Assembly (NCBI RefSeq): GCF_000154905.1
Contig: NZ_GG770539.1
Span: 5,938,908-5,974,471, forward strand
Reading direction: 5' to 3'
DNA: 35,564 nt
Source: Streptomyces sp. SPB074
GTDB taxonomy: Bacteria; Actinomycetota; Actinomycetes; Streptomycetales; Streptomycetaceae
Shown here in pieces: positions 27,052 through 35,029 of the stretch. Both the position numbers and the translations under genes were made by a program. Each line of letters starts with the position of its first letter. Position 1 is the stretch's first letter. The notes beneath the pieces were generated by a model, which saw only the letters and a list, made by a program, of their open reading frames with translations, had not been told where the DNA came from and searched no databases.

Positions 27052-27552
27052 TCACACGCTCTCCGCCCACTCCTCCGGGGCCAGGAAGTCCTCCTCCGTG
27101 AGCCCCCGCGCCGGGTCGACCCGCAGAAGCGCGGCCGGCGCGGGGTAATGGGCGTCCACCCACGCCCGGTCGCGGGGCCCGAACTCGTCGTCCACCCAGG
27201 CGAAGGGGCGCCCCGCCGCCCGGGCCAGCACCTCGCGCAGCTTCCAGAAGGTGCCGTCCGGGCCCGGCGTGCGCGCGGGCCAGCGCACGTACGGGAGCGG
27301 GGGCAGCCCCAGTTCCGGGGCCACGTACGTGTTCGCCTCCGCCTCCCACGTCGGGGCCCACACCAGCTCGTACCGTCGCGCGAGCGCGCGCAGCCGCTCC
27401 CCGTGCGCCGGGTTGAGGCGTAGCTCCAGGGGCTCGGCCCAGCCCCAGTCCGCCGGGCGGACCATGCGGGAGCGGTAGCCGGGCAGGCGGCGGCGCGGTG
27501 CCGCGAAGGGATTGAGCGGGCCGTCGACGTCGAGGAAGAGGAACGGTTTCAT
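27052..27552 (-). CDS. HAD domain protein (small hydrolase-like)
   Basis: A 166-residue protein starting MKPFLFLDVDGPLNPF, the HAD motif I (DxDG) with the nucleophile Asp at about residue 8. LRALARRYELVWAPTWEAEA gives a motif II-like strand in which the usual Ser/Thr is Thr, and FAWVDDEFGPRDRAW gives the motif III/IV acidic pair. It matches the 'HAD domain-containing protein' type common in Streptomyces, which lacks a clear cap domain. RBS CGGAG is before ATG 27552. Substrate unknown. The 172-bp gap to the aldo/keto reductase (26880-27051) shows nothing I can name. Confidence 0.82.
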   Translation of the reverse strand: MKPFLFLDVDGPLNPFAAPRRRLPGYRSRMVRPADWGWAEPLELRLNPAHGERLRALARRYELVWAPTWEAEANTYVAPELGLPPLPYVRWPARTPGPDGTFWKLREVLARAAGRPFAWVDDEFGPRDRAWVDAHYPAPAALLRVDPARGLTEEDFLAPEEWAESV

Positions 27553-27720
27553 GGCGCGCTCCGGGGGGCGGTGCGTCCATTGTGAACGAGGGGGGCCGTC
27601 CGTGTGTGGGCCGAGGGAGCCGTCCGTGAGCGAGGCCGGTCGGGTCGGGCGCGCGGGTCCCTGCCGCTGGGCGTGGCCCCGGGCCTCCGTGCGTGAGCGC
27701 GGCCCCCGCTCTCGCGCTTC

Positions 27721-27803
27721 CACGTGACGGGCACGTGTCCGCATCGAGACGTCACCGGATCGGGCGAGACGTCCCTGATCCCTATGAGACGTTCATGTCT
27801 CAT
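27721..27803. promoter_or_regulatory. TetR-MFS control region: CACGTG pair, three 20-bp repeats and a palindrome
   Basis: CACGTG occurs at 27721-27726 and 27732-27737 with a 5-nt spacer. GAGACGTC, GAGACGTC and GAGACGTT begin at 27746, 27766 and 27786, exactly 20 bp apart; units 1 and 2 also share GATC. The last copy lies in a perfect palindrome, ATGAGAC-N6-GTCTCAT (27784-27803). TAGGGT (27809-27814) is a possible -10, 7 nt before the tetR ATG. The palindrome is probably the site of the TetR protein itself. Confidence 0.65.
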
Positions 27804-27821
27804 TTTGCTAGGGTCGGGGGC

Positions 27822-28370
27822 ATGACTGTCGACCGTGACCAGGTGCTGCGCTCCGCCGCCACGCTCCTCGTGCGCCGTTCCGGCGCCACGATGGACGAGG
27901 TGGCGCGGGCCGCCGGGGTCAGCCGTGCCACGCTGCACCGGCTCTTCGCCGGGCGCGAAGCGCTCGTGCGGGCCCTGGAGGAGCTGGGCATCCGCGAGTG
28001 CGAGGCCGCCGTGGCCGCCGCGCGGACCGACGAGGGGCCCGCCGTCGAGGCGCTGCGCCGGCTCGTCGCCGGCCTCCAGGGGCCCGCCCCCCTGCTCTCC
28101 TTCCTCATCACCGAGGCGCAGCTCTTCGAGGGCGAGGAGATCGACGCGGGCTGGGCCCGGCTCGACAGCCGTTTCACGGCGCTGTTCACCCGCGGCCAGC
28201 GCACCGGCGAGTTCCGCATCGATCTGAGCCCCACCTGGCTCACCGAGGCGCTCTACGCCCTCATAGGGTCCTGCGGCTGGTGCGTCGTGGACGGCCGCGT
28301 CGCCGCACAGGACTTCCCGCGCAACGTGTCCGAGCTGCTGCTCGGCGGGGTACTGAGGAGGACCCCGTGA
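27822..28370 (+). CDS. TetR family regulator, probable repressor of the MFS exporter
   Basis: A 182-residue regulator. The helix-turn-helix covers residues about 5-50 (DQVLRSAATLLVRRSGATMDEVARAAGVSRATLHRLFAGREALV, key part VARAAGVSRATLHRLF). The ligand domain follows, with LSFLITEAQLFEGEEID and LTEALYALIGSCGW. ATG 27822 is preferred to ATG 27795, which lies inside the palindrome. The stop overlaps the GTG of the MFS gene (GTGA), so they are co-translated. The upstream repeats suggest self-repression relieved by an export substrate, such as an antibiotic or toxic metabolite. Confidence 0.9.
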   Translation: MTVDRDQVLRSAATLLVRRSGATMDEVARAAGVSRATLHRLFAGREALVRALEELGIRECEAAVAAARTDEGPAVEALRRLVAGLQGPAPLLSFLITEAQLFEGEEIDAGWARLDSRFTALFTRGQRTGEFRIDLSPTWLTEALYALIGSCGWCVVDGRVAAQDFPRNVSELLLGGVLRRTP

Positions 28371-29944
28371 CCATGACCACGCCCCCCGCCCCCGCACGCG
28401 GCCCCCTCGCCCGCTGGCTCGCCCTCGGCGTCCTCGTCCTCGCGGTGCTGCTCATCGCGGTCGACGCGACCGTGCTCGGCCTCGCCACCCCGTACATCAG
28501 CGAGGACCTGCGCCCCTCGGGCACCCAGCTCCTGTGGATCGGCGATGTCTACTCCTTCGTGATCGCCGGGCTGCTCGTCTCGATGGGCGGGCTCGGCGAC
28601 CGCATCGGCCGCAAGCGCCTGCTGCTCCTCGGCGCGATCGCCTTCGGCGGGATCTCTGTCCTCAACGCCTACGCCGGCACACCCGAGATCCTCATCCTCG
28701 CGCGCGCCCTGCTCGGCGTCGCGGGCGCGACGCTCATGCCTTCCACGCTCGCGCTGATCCGCAACATCTTCCCCGACCCGCGCGAGCGGAGCTTCGCGAT
28801 CGGCGCCTGGGGCGCGGCCTCCTCGGCCGGGATGGCGCTCGGCCCGATCGTCGGCGGCTTCCTCCTCGAACACTTCTGGTGGGGCTCGGTCTTCCTCATC
28901 AACCTGCCCGTCATGGCGCTCCTCGTGCTCGTCGGCGCCAAGCTCCTGCCCGAGTCGAAGGACCCCGCCCCGGGCCCCTGGGACCTGCCGAGCGTCGCGC
29001 TCTCGCTCGCCGGGATGTTCGGTCTCGTCTACGCGGTGAAGGAACTGGCCGCGGGCGAGGTCATCGGGCTCACGCTCGGCACCGGCACCGGCGGGCTGCT
29101 GCTCCTGCTGTGGTTCGTACGCCGTCAGCTCACACTGCCCACACCGCTGCTGAACATGCGGCTGTTCCGCAACCGGGGCTTCAGCGCCGCCGTCGTCGCC
29201 GACCTGCTCACCGTGCTCGGCCTCTCCGGGCTCGTCTTCTTCCTCTCGCAGTTCCTGCAACTCGTCCAGGGGCGCACCCCGCTGGCCGCCGGGCTCGCCG
29301 AACTGCCCTCCGCGATCGGCGCGGTGGGGGCCGGGCTCGTCGCGGGCGTCGTCGCGCGCCGGTTCTCCGTGCGCGCCGTGGTCTCCGGAGGGCTCGCGGC
29401 GATCGCCGTGGCACTGGGAGCCGTCGTCTTCATCGGCGAGCACACGGGCTACCCGCTGCTCGGCGGCGTGCTCCTCGTCGTGGGTCTCGGCGCGGGCTTC
29501 TCCTTCACCGTCACGGCGGACGTCATCCTCTCGGCCGTGCCGAAGGAGAAGGCCGGATCGGCCTCGGCCGTCTCCGAGACCGCCTACGAACTCGGCACGG
29601 CCCTCGGTATCGCGCTGCTCGGCTCGGTGGTCAACGGTGTCTACCGGGACTTCGCCACCCCGCCCGGAGTCCCGGGCCAGGTCGCCTCGGCGGCCCACGA
29701 ATCGCTGGGCGGGGCCAGCGAGGCGGCCCACCGCCTCCCCGCACCCCTGGCCGCGCGCATGTTCGACGCGGCGAGCGACGCCTTCGTGACGGGCCTGCAC
29801 TACGCGGCCGTCGGCGGCGCCGTCGTCCTCCTCGGCACGGCCGTCGCGGCCTGGTTCCTGCTCAAGGGCCAGCGGCTCGACGTGAGCGACGAGGACGAGA
29901 CGGAGATACGCGAGAGCGCGACGTCGGCGGGGGCGGCGCGATAG
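28367..29944 (+). CDS. MFS drug exporter, DHA2 family (14 TM)
   Basis: A 525-residue proton-coupled efflux pump. Fourteen hydrophobic segments are evident, starting at ALGVLVLAVLLIAVDATVLG with the Asp in the first segment typical of DHA2. Motif A is GGLGDRIGRKRLLLLGA and motif C is GAASSAGMALGPIVGG. The C-terminal part ends in a helix (VVLLGTAVAAWFLLKG) and a short acidic tail. GTG 28367 overlaps the tetR stop and has GAGGAGG at 28356-28362; an ATG two codons on is an alternative. It probably exports a drug or endogenous product. Nearest in type are EmrB/QacA and SmvA-like pumps. Confidence 0.92.
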   Translation: MTMTTPPAPARGPLARWLALGVLVLAVLLIAVDATVLGLATPYISEDLRPSGTQLLWIGDVYSFVIAGLLVSMGGLGDRIGRKRLLLLGAIAFGGISVLNAYAGTPEILILARALLGVAGATLMPSTLALIRNIFPDPRERSFAIGAWGAASSAGMALGPIVGGFLLEHFWWGSVFLINLPVMALLVLVGAKLLPESKDPAPGPWDLPSVALSLAGMFGLVYAVKELAAGEVIGLTLGTGTGGLLLLLWFVRRQLTLPTPLLNMRLFRNRGFSAAVVADLLTVLGLSGLVFFLSQFLQLVQGRTPLAAGLAELPSAIGAVGAGLVAGVVARRFSVRAVVSGGLAAIAVALGAVVFIGEHTGYPLLGGVLLVVGLGAGFSFTVTADVILSAVPKEKAGSASAVSETAYELGTALGIALLGSVVNGVYRDFATPPGVPGQVASAAHESLGGASEAAHRLPAPLAARMFDAASDAFVTGLHYAAVGGAVVLLGTAVAAWFLLKGQRLDVSDEDETEIRESATSAGAAR

Positions 29945-30151
29945 CGGGACCGGGACGGCCCGGGCGCGGCGTTCCGTGGGTGGCACGGCGTGCGCGCGGG
30001 TACCGGGTCGGTGTCCGGCCCTTCGAAAGGAGCCAGCCGCGCTGATCCTGCCCGCCGTACACGCGACGGGGGCCTTGGGGCCCGCACCGCCGACCTGGGG
30101 GCTCATTCCCGTTGCGGTAGTACTTTTCGGACTCGCCGTGTACGGGCGGTG

Positions 30152-30823
30152 TCAGGCCGCCTTCGCCTTGGTCGCGTACATGTCCACGTACTCCTGGCCC
30201 GAGAGCCGCATGACCTCGGTCATGACCGAGTCGGTCACCGCGCGCAGCACGTAGCGGTCGCGGTCCATGCCCTCGTAGCGCGAGAACTCCATCGGCTCGC
30301 CGAAACGGACCGTGACCTTGCCCGGGCGGGGAAGGCCCTTGCCGCCGGGCTGGAGCTTGTCGGTGCCGATCATCGCGAACGGGACGACGGGCGCGCCCGT
30401 CATCAGGGTCAGGCGCGCGATCCCGGTACGGCCCCGGTACAGGCGGCCGTCGGGGGAGCGGGTGCCCTCCGGGTAGATGCCGAAGATCCGGCCCTCCTCC
30501 AGGATGCGGCGCCCCGTCATGAGCGCGGCCACCCCGCCGTTGGCGCCGTCGCGGTCCACCGGGATCATCCCGACACCCGTGAAGAACCAGGCCATGGCCC
30601 GGCCCTTGACGCCCTTGCCCGTGACGTACTCGTCCTTGCCGATGAACATCACCTGCCGGTCGCAGACGACGGGGAGGATCAGCGAGTCGATGAACGTCAG
30701 GTGGTTCCCGGCCAGGATCACCGGGCCCTCGCCCGGGATGCGCTCCATGCCCTCGACCTGCGGCCGGAACCACAGCCGCATGACAGGACCCAGGACGGCC
30801 TTGAGGAACGCGAAGCGGGACAA
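30152..30823 (-). CDS. 1-acylglycerol-3-phosphate acyltransferase family protein (PlsC-like), TTG start
   Basis: A 223-residue membrane-associated acyltransferase of phospholipid synthesis. Block I is NHLTFID (H41-x4-D46). MAWFFTGVGMIPVDRDG, FGIYPEGTRSPDGRLYRGR (block III, EGTR) and VVPFAMIGT follow. The C-terminus GQEYVDMYATKAKAA is typical of the actinobacterial group. I start at TTG 30823 (LSRFAFLKAVLGP) because GGAGG lies 6 nt before it and homologues begin here. The open frame reaches 30985, but the added 54 residues look unlike protein and lack an RBS. It is divergent from glpQ. It probably acylates lysophosphatidic acid or a related lipid. Confidence 0.88.
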   Translation of the reverse strand: MSRFAFLKAVLGPVMRLWFRPQVEGMERIPGEGPVILAGNHLTFIDSLILPVVCDRQVMFIGKDEYVTGKGVKGRAMAWFFTGVGMIPVDRDGANGGVAALMTGRRILEEGRIFGIYPEGTRSPDGRLYRGRTGIARLTLMTGAPVVPFAMIGTDKLQPGGKGLPRPGKVTVRFGEPMEFSRYEGMDRDRYVLRAVTDSVMTEVMRLSGQEYVDMYATKAKAA

Positions 30824-31137
30824 CTGACCCTCCGGAGCAGTCAGGACGACAAGCGGACCTGCGGGGCCCGCAGGTGAGGACGATACTCGCGCGTCGCCGG
30901 GCCGCGCACACCGGGGTTCACCGTGACCACACGAGGAGTTGATCCGCGGACGCCCGCGACCCTGGTCCGCGGGGCCGGTTTTCACCCGTTGTTCGGCACG
31001 GGTTCTCCCTCCGCGCGCGACCCCGCGCCTAGCATCGGCACCGCTTCACCGGGCGCCCCGCCCGTCACGGGACGGACCCCTCGTGACGGCGGGCCCCGCG
31101 CCCGTACCCGCACGTCCACGAGCGCAGGAGGACCCCC
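30824..31137. other. 314-bp divergent intergenic region between plsC-like and glpQ genes
   Basis: The right half holds the PHO-box-like repeats and glpQ promoter given separately. The left half (30824-30910) has no obvious promoter for the plsC-like gene, apart from a GATACT-containing patch at about 30878-30892 that could serve as a -10 on the minus strand. No ORF is credible here. Confidence 0.6.
30916..31035 (+). promoter_or_regulatory. PHO-box-like direct repeats and glpQ promoter
   Basis: Three heptads TTTCACC, GTTCGGC and GTTCTCC start at 30980, 30991 and 31002, exactly 11 nt apart. Each matches the PhoP repeat GTTCACC at 5 or 6 of 7 positions, and a perfect GTTCACC also occurs at 30916. 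TAGCAT (31030-31035) is a good -10, and no -35 is present, as expected for an activated promoter. PhoP control of glpQ genes is established in S. coelicolor; here it is inferred. Confidence 0.62.
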
Positions 31138-32322
31138 ATGACGGACCAGGCACCCCAGCAGCCCGCTCCCCGCGCGGGCACCGCGCGCCGCACCCTGCTC
31201 GGCGCCGCCACCCTCGGCGCGGGCGCGGCCGTCGTGGGCCTGCCGGGCGCCGCGAGCGCGGCCGGGGGCCGGGGGCACGGCGGCGGCGCGCTGCGGGACC
31301 TGCCCGAGGTGACGGTCATCGGGCACCGCGGCACCTCCGGCTACCGCCCCGAGCACACCTTCGGCTCCTACCGGCTCGCGCTCGACATGGGTGTCCACAT
31401 CATCGAGCAGGACCTCGTGCCCACGAAGGACGGGCACCTCGTGTGCCGTCACGAGAACGACATCACGCAGACCACCGACGTCGCCCGGCACCCCGAGTTC
31501 GCCGCGCGCCGCACGACCAAGACCGTGGACGGCGTACGCCTCACCGGCTGGTTCACCGAGGACTTCACGCTCGCCGAGCTCAAGACGCTGCGCGCGATCG
31601 AGCGCATCCCCGCCAACCGCCAGCACAACACCCTCTACGACGGCCGCTGGGACGTCCCGACCTTCGAGGAGGTCCTGGAGTGGGCCGAGCGCGAGGGCAG
31701 GGCCCGCGGCCGGAAGATCTGGCTCTACGTCGAAACGAAGCACCCCACCTACTTCCGCGGCCTCGGCCTCGGCCTCGAAGAGCGCCTCGCGCGCCTGCTG
31801 CGCAGGTACGGGCGCGACACCCGTGACTCCTCCGCGCTCATCCTCCAGTCCTTCGAGCCGACCAGCGTCCAGCGCCTCAAGAAGCTCGTGCGCACCCCGG
31901 GCATCGTGCTCCTCTCGACGGCGGGCACGAAGCCGTACGACTTCGAGGCCGCGGGCGACCCGCGCACGACCGACGACCTCGTCACCCCGAAGGGCCTGCG
32001 GTGGATCGCGTCCTTCGCCGACGGCATCGGCCCCGACCTCAGCCTCGTCATCCCCCGCGAGGCGGACGGCACTCTCGGCACGCCCACCCGCCTCGTGCGC
32101 GACGCCCACGCCCAGGGCCTGCGCCTGCACCCGTACACCGTGCGCAACGAGAACACCTTCCTGCCGGTGGACTACCGCGTCGGCAACGACCCGAACGCCT
32201 ACGGGGACGCGCTCCGGCTCTTCGAGACGTACTACGCGACCGGCATCGACGGGCTCTTCTCGGACAACGGGGACACGGCGCTCCTCGCGCGCGAGAGCTA
32301 CCTCGCGAAGAAGCACCGCTGA
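31138..32322 (+). CDS. glpQ: Secreted glycerophosphodiester phosphodiesterase
   Basis: A 394-residue exported enzyme that releases glycerol-3-phosphate from glycerophosphodiesters, supplying phosphate and glycerol. The N-terminus TARRTLLGAATLGAGAAVVG followed by AASA is a Tat-type signal. The catalytic GDPD core is GHRGTSGYRPEHT (His63, Arg64, Glu72), then IIEQDLVPTKDGHLVCRHE (Glu, Asp and second His). WLYVETKHPTYF and GLFSDNGDTAL are the later metal and product strands. ATG 31138 lies after AGGAGG. An 11-nt PHO-box-like repeat upstream suggests phosphate-starvation induction. A long hairpin follows. This is probably the orthologue of S. coelicolor GlpQ1, judged from order and memory. Confidence 0.93.
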   Translation: MTDQAPQQPAPRAGTARRTLLGAATLGAGAAVVGLPGAASAAGGRGHGGGALRDLPEVTVIGHRGTSGYRPEHTFGSYRLALDMGVHIIEQDLVPTKDGHLVCRHENDITQTTDVARHPEFAARRTTKTVDGVRLTGWFTEDFTLAELKTLRAIERIPANRQHNTLYDGRWDVPTFEEVLEWAEREGRARGRKIWLYVETKHPTYFRGLGLGLEERLARLLRRYGRDTRDSSALILQSFEPTSVQRLKKLVRTPGIVLLSTAGTKPYDFEAAGDPRTTDDLVTPKGLRWIASFADGIGPDLSLVIPREADGTLGTPTRLVRDAHAQGLRLHPYTVRNENTFLPVDYRVGNDPNAYGDALRLFETYYATGIDGLFSDNGDTALLARESYLAKKHR

Positions 32323-32341
32323 CCCGCAAGAGCGTCAGCAC

Positions 32342-32381
32342 GCGCGGTGGCGGCATCCCTCCGGGTGAGCCGCCGCCGCGC
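32342..32381 (+). terminator. Hairpin terminator after glpQ
   Basis: GCGCGGTGGCGGC (32342-32354) pairs with GCCGCCGCCGCGC (32369-32381) over 13 positions with one U-G pair, 19 nt after the stop. Confidence 0.8.
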
Positions 32382-32418
32382 ACGGAACCTTCCGGGCGCC
32401 CACGCGGTCCCGCCAGGC

Positions 32419-33000
32419 ATGAGGACCACCCCGCCCCCGTACGACCACTGGCACCCGCTCGTCCGTGCCGCCGCCCGTGCCGAAGCGCTCGCGCAGGGCC
32501 TCGACGCGGCCGACCTCGAACAGTCCCTGTGGGTCCGGCTCCTGGAGCGGTTGCGCGGTACGCCGCCGCCCGCCGACCCCGCAGCCTGGCTCCGCGCGGC
32601 GGCCCGGGCCGAGGCGCGGGCGCTGGGGGAGGAGCCGGCCGGGCCGGCGCGCGAGCACCCGGGCGCCCCCGAGCCCGCCGACCCGCGCCCCGGGCCCGAG
32701 CAGCAGCACCTCGACGCAGAGCTGCTGCACGCCGTGCGCGAGGCGGTGGGCCGCCTCCCGGGCCGCTGCCGGGTCCTCTTCCGGGCCCTGCTCTCGCCGC
32801 GCGATCTCACCTACCGGGAGATCGCGGCGGAGTTGGGAATCTCACAGGGAAGCCTCGGACCCAGGCGCTCACACTGCCTGAACTGCCTGGGAAGACTGCT
32901 CGGACCGGGCGGCGCGCACACCCGTTCCGGTACCCGGCACCGCCCACCAGGTTTCGCGCGGGGTGGGGGATGGGGAATCCTGCGGGAGACACACCGGTGA
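32419..33000 (+). CDS. Sigma-70 family sigma factor-like protein
   Basis: A 193-residue protein. Residues about 6-48 (HPLVRAAARAEALAQGLDAA, DLEQSLWVRLLERLRG) resemble region 2. A Pro/Glu-rich linker follows. Then VREAVGRLPGRCRVLF and LTYREIAAELGISQGSLGPR form the region 4 helix-turn-helix (about residues 98-155). CLNCLGRLL follows, and a basic, Gly-rich tail of about 35 residues looks unlike the conserved part. It may be a sigma factor or a sigma-like regulator; no anti-sigma gene is adjacent. ATG 32419 (MRTTPPPYDHWH) is preferred to 32347, which lies in the terminator. RBS is weak. A GNAT gene starts 25 nt later, in a probable operon. Confidence 0.75.
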   Translation: MRTTPPPYDHWHPLVRAAARAEALAQGLDAADLEQSLWVRLLERLRGTPPPADPAAWLRAAARAEARALGEEPAGPAREHPGAPEPADPRPGPEQQHLDAELLHAVREAVGRLPGRCRVLFRALLSPRDLTYREIAAELGISQGSLGPRRSHCLNCLGRLLGPGGAHTRSGTRHRPPGFARGGGWGILRETHR

Positions 33001-33025
33001 ACAGGTGAGCGGGAGGCGTGCACAC

Positions 33026-33523
33026 ATGGGCGCGAGCGTGACCATCTCTGCGGCGGCCGAAGAGGACGCCGAACAGATCCTGAAGCTCCAGTACCTCTGC
33101 TTCCAGAGCGAGGCGGAGCGGTACGGGGACTGGGGCATCGAGCCCCTGACCCAGAGCCTGGAGAGCCTGCGGGCCGAGCTGCGCTCCGGGCACGTGCTCG
33201 TCGCGCGCCTCGGCGAGGAGGTCGTGGGCTCGGTGCGGGGCGCGGTGGACGAGGGCGGGATCGCCCACATCGGCAAGCTCGTCGTGCACCCCCGGATGCA
33301 GCGGCACGGCCTCGGCGGGCGCCTCCTGCTCGCGGTCGAGAACGCCCTGCGCGCCGAGGGCCGCGCGCGCCGCTTCCAGCTCTTCACGGGGCACCGCAGC
33401 AACGTGCGCCTGTACCGCAAGTACGGCTACGCGCCCATCGGCACCGAGCAGGTCAGCGAGCGCCTGAGCATGGTGACGCTCACCAAGGAGACCGTCGCGG
33501 GGATGCGCCCGGCGGCCGTCTGA
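33026..33523 (+). CDS. GNAT family N-acetyltransferase
   Basis: A 165-residue acetyltransferase. The N-terminus VTISAAAEEDAEQILKLQYL is typical. The acetyl-CoA site is IGKLVVHPRMQRHGLGGRLL, with the RHGLGG loop. RRFQLFTGHRSNVRLYRKYGYAPIGTE is the final conserved block. ATG 33026 is preceded by GGGAGG at 33011-33016. It follows the sigma-like gene by 25 nt and is probably co-transcribed with it. Substrate unknown. A perfect 9-bp hairpin ends the unit. Confidence 0.9.
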   Translation: MGASVTISAAAEEDAEQILKLQYLCFQSEAERYGDWGIEPLTQSLESLRAELRSGHVLVARLGEEVVGSVRGAVDEGGIAHIGKLVVHPRMQRHGLGGRLLLAVENALRAEGRARRFQLFTGHRSNVRLYRKYGYAPIGTEQVSERLSMVTLTKETVAGMRPAAV

Positions 33524-33527
33524 GGGA

Positions 33528-33558
33528 CGGGGCGGGCCGCTCGCCGCGACCCGCCCCG
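33528..33558. terminator. Bidirectional hairpin terminator
   Basis: CGGGGCGGG (33528-33536) pairs with CCCGCCCCG (33550-33558), between the converging GNAT and methyltransferase genes. Confidence 0.75.
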
Positions 33559-33580
33559 CCTGCTCGGCACGCCGCGGGCG

Positions 33581-34335
33581 TCAGCGCGCCATCAGCGCGA
33601 ACACGCCCCAGCCCAGATACCTGCGCCGGTACCTCGCGTGCCGCACCGGCGCCGTGTCCAGCTCGGCGCGCATCTGCGGCGCCATCGGGTCCCGCGGGTG
33701 CGCGTCGAGCCAGCGCCGCGTCGTGAGCCACTGGGCCGCGACGTAGCGGTCCCAGCCCGCGCGCTCGGCGAGGACCATCTCGACCACGTCGTAGCCGAGC
33801 GTCCCGAAGGACTCCAGGAGTCCGTCGAGCGGCGGATACGTGTCCCGCGCGGGCACGTCGCAGGCCCGCGCGGCCTCCTCGTCGGGCGGCAGTTCCGCCC
33901 AGTAGGGCTCCCCGACGAGGAGGAGGCCGCCGGGCCGCAGCGAACGCCGGAGCAGGGCGAGCGTACCGGGCACGCCGCCGCCGATCCAGGTGGCGCCGAG
34001 GCAGGCCGCGACGTCGACCGGTTCCTCGGCGACGAAGCCGGAGGCATCCGCGCGGACGAAGCGCACGTCGTCGCGGACACCGAGTTCGGCCGCGCGGGCG
34101 TGCGCGGCGGCGAGGAAGACGGTGGAGATGTCCACGCCGGTGCCGGTGATCCCGTGCGCGCGGGACCAGGTGCAGAGCAACTCGCCCGAACCGCAGGCGA
34201 GATCGAGCACCCGCGTCCCGGGCCGCAGCCCGATCGCCCGGCCGAGCAGCGCGAGCTGGTCCTCGGTGACGGGTTGTGGACGCGGTGTCCGCTCTCGCGG
34301 ATGGTGAAACTACGGGGAAGATCCAGGGAATCCAC
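33581..34335 (-). CDS. Class I SAM-dependent methyltransferase, frameshifted near its 5' end
   Basis: The C-terminal part from LDLACGSGELLCTW (the SAM-binding motif I) through GTGVDISTVFLAAA, VAACLGATWIGGGVPGTL, LRPGGLLLVGEPYW and WLDAHPRD is a normal Methyltransf_11/25-type enzyme. Its N-terminus is in another frame: GTG 34335 gives VDSLDLPRSFTIRESGHRVH, then N-P. Adding one base near 34271 (CCGTC to CCGGTC on the coding strand) joins them through N-P-V-T-E-D-Q-L-A-L-L-G-R-A. That makes 251 residues, the family's usual length. Without it, only the part from about 34210 could be made, lacking the first helices. The methylated substrate is unknown. Confidence 0.8.
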
Positions 34336-34561
34336 GGGTGAAGGTCCTCAGGGTGGTGGTGACGGGGCTGCGGAGCGCCTCGCGCGCCCGCTCGTCGGTG
34401 CGCGGCCGTGCGGCCACGCTCTCCCGCGGCGTCATCAACTCACCCTTGTACCTGGCCGAAGTGCTGGGACCCGCCGAGCCTAGGCCGCGCGGGCCCGGGG
34501 CCACCACCGAATTACCCGGCGCCGCTCCCGGCCGCCGCGAAGGCGTCCCGTGCCCGAGGGC
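34336..34561. other. Intergenic region, no gene seen
   Basis: 226 bp between the methyltransferase start and the stop of the first membrane gene. A plus-strand frame (from 34338) is open but rich in Arg/Pro/Ala without conserved pattern or RBS. No clear promoter was identified for the methyltransferase. Confidence 0.5.
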
Positions 34562-35026
34562 TCAGGCGGCCGTTCCCGCCGCCGTCTTCGCGTCCAGCGC
34601 CGCCACGCGCGAGCGCCGCAGCCACAGCAGGGCGCTGACGGGCAGGATCACCGGGATGAAGAGGTAGCCCATGCCGTAGTCGGACCACACCGTCGCGTCC
34701 GGGAACGAGTCGCCGTCCACGAGCGTCCAGGTGCCCACGACGAGCACACCGGCCAGCTCGATGGCGCAGCAGACGCGCGCCGCCGTGCGCGCGCCCTCGC
34801 CGCCGCGCACGAGGCTCCACGTGATGAAGCAGTACACGAGGCCCGCGACGGCGGAGAGCAGGTAGGCGAGCGGGGCACGGCCGAACTCGGTGCTGAGCTG
34901 GTACACGGAGCGCGAGAGCGCGCCGACCACCATGACCCCGTAGACCCACAGGAGGAGGATGCCCGGGCCGCTGATGAGCCTGGTCCGTCCCGCCCTGCCC
35001 GGCTCCCGTGTCGTGTCGCGCGCCAT
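34562..35026 (-). CDS. Hypothetical integral membrane protein (4 TM)
   Basis: A 154-residue protein with about four hydrophobic segments: ISGPGILLLWVYGVMVVGALS, then APLAYLLSAVAGLVYCFITWSL, AIELAGVLVVGTWTL and YLFIPVILPVSALLWL, with an Arg-rich tail of about 20. No domain is recognised beyond 'integral membrane protein' of actinomycetes. ATG 35026 is 3 nt after the stop of the next upstream gene, so the two form an operon and may act together. Function unknown. Confidence 0.8.
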   Translation of the reverse strand: MARDTTREPGRAGRTRLISGPGILLLWVYGVMVVGALSRSVYQLSTEFGRAPLAYLLSAVAGLVYCFITWSLVRGGEGARTAARVCCAIELAGVLVVGTWTLVDGDSFPDATVWSDYGMGYLFIPVILPVSALLWLRRSRVAALDAKTAAGTAA

Positions 35027-35029
35027 CGC

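Noticed and set aside
28253..30106. 617-residue frame antisense to the MFS gene
   Set aside because: No domain or hydrophobic pattern; GC-rich shadow.
34338..34667. 109-residue plus frame
   Set aside because: Arg/Ala/Pro-rich, overlaps the 3' end of the membrane gene, no RBS.
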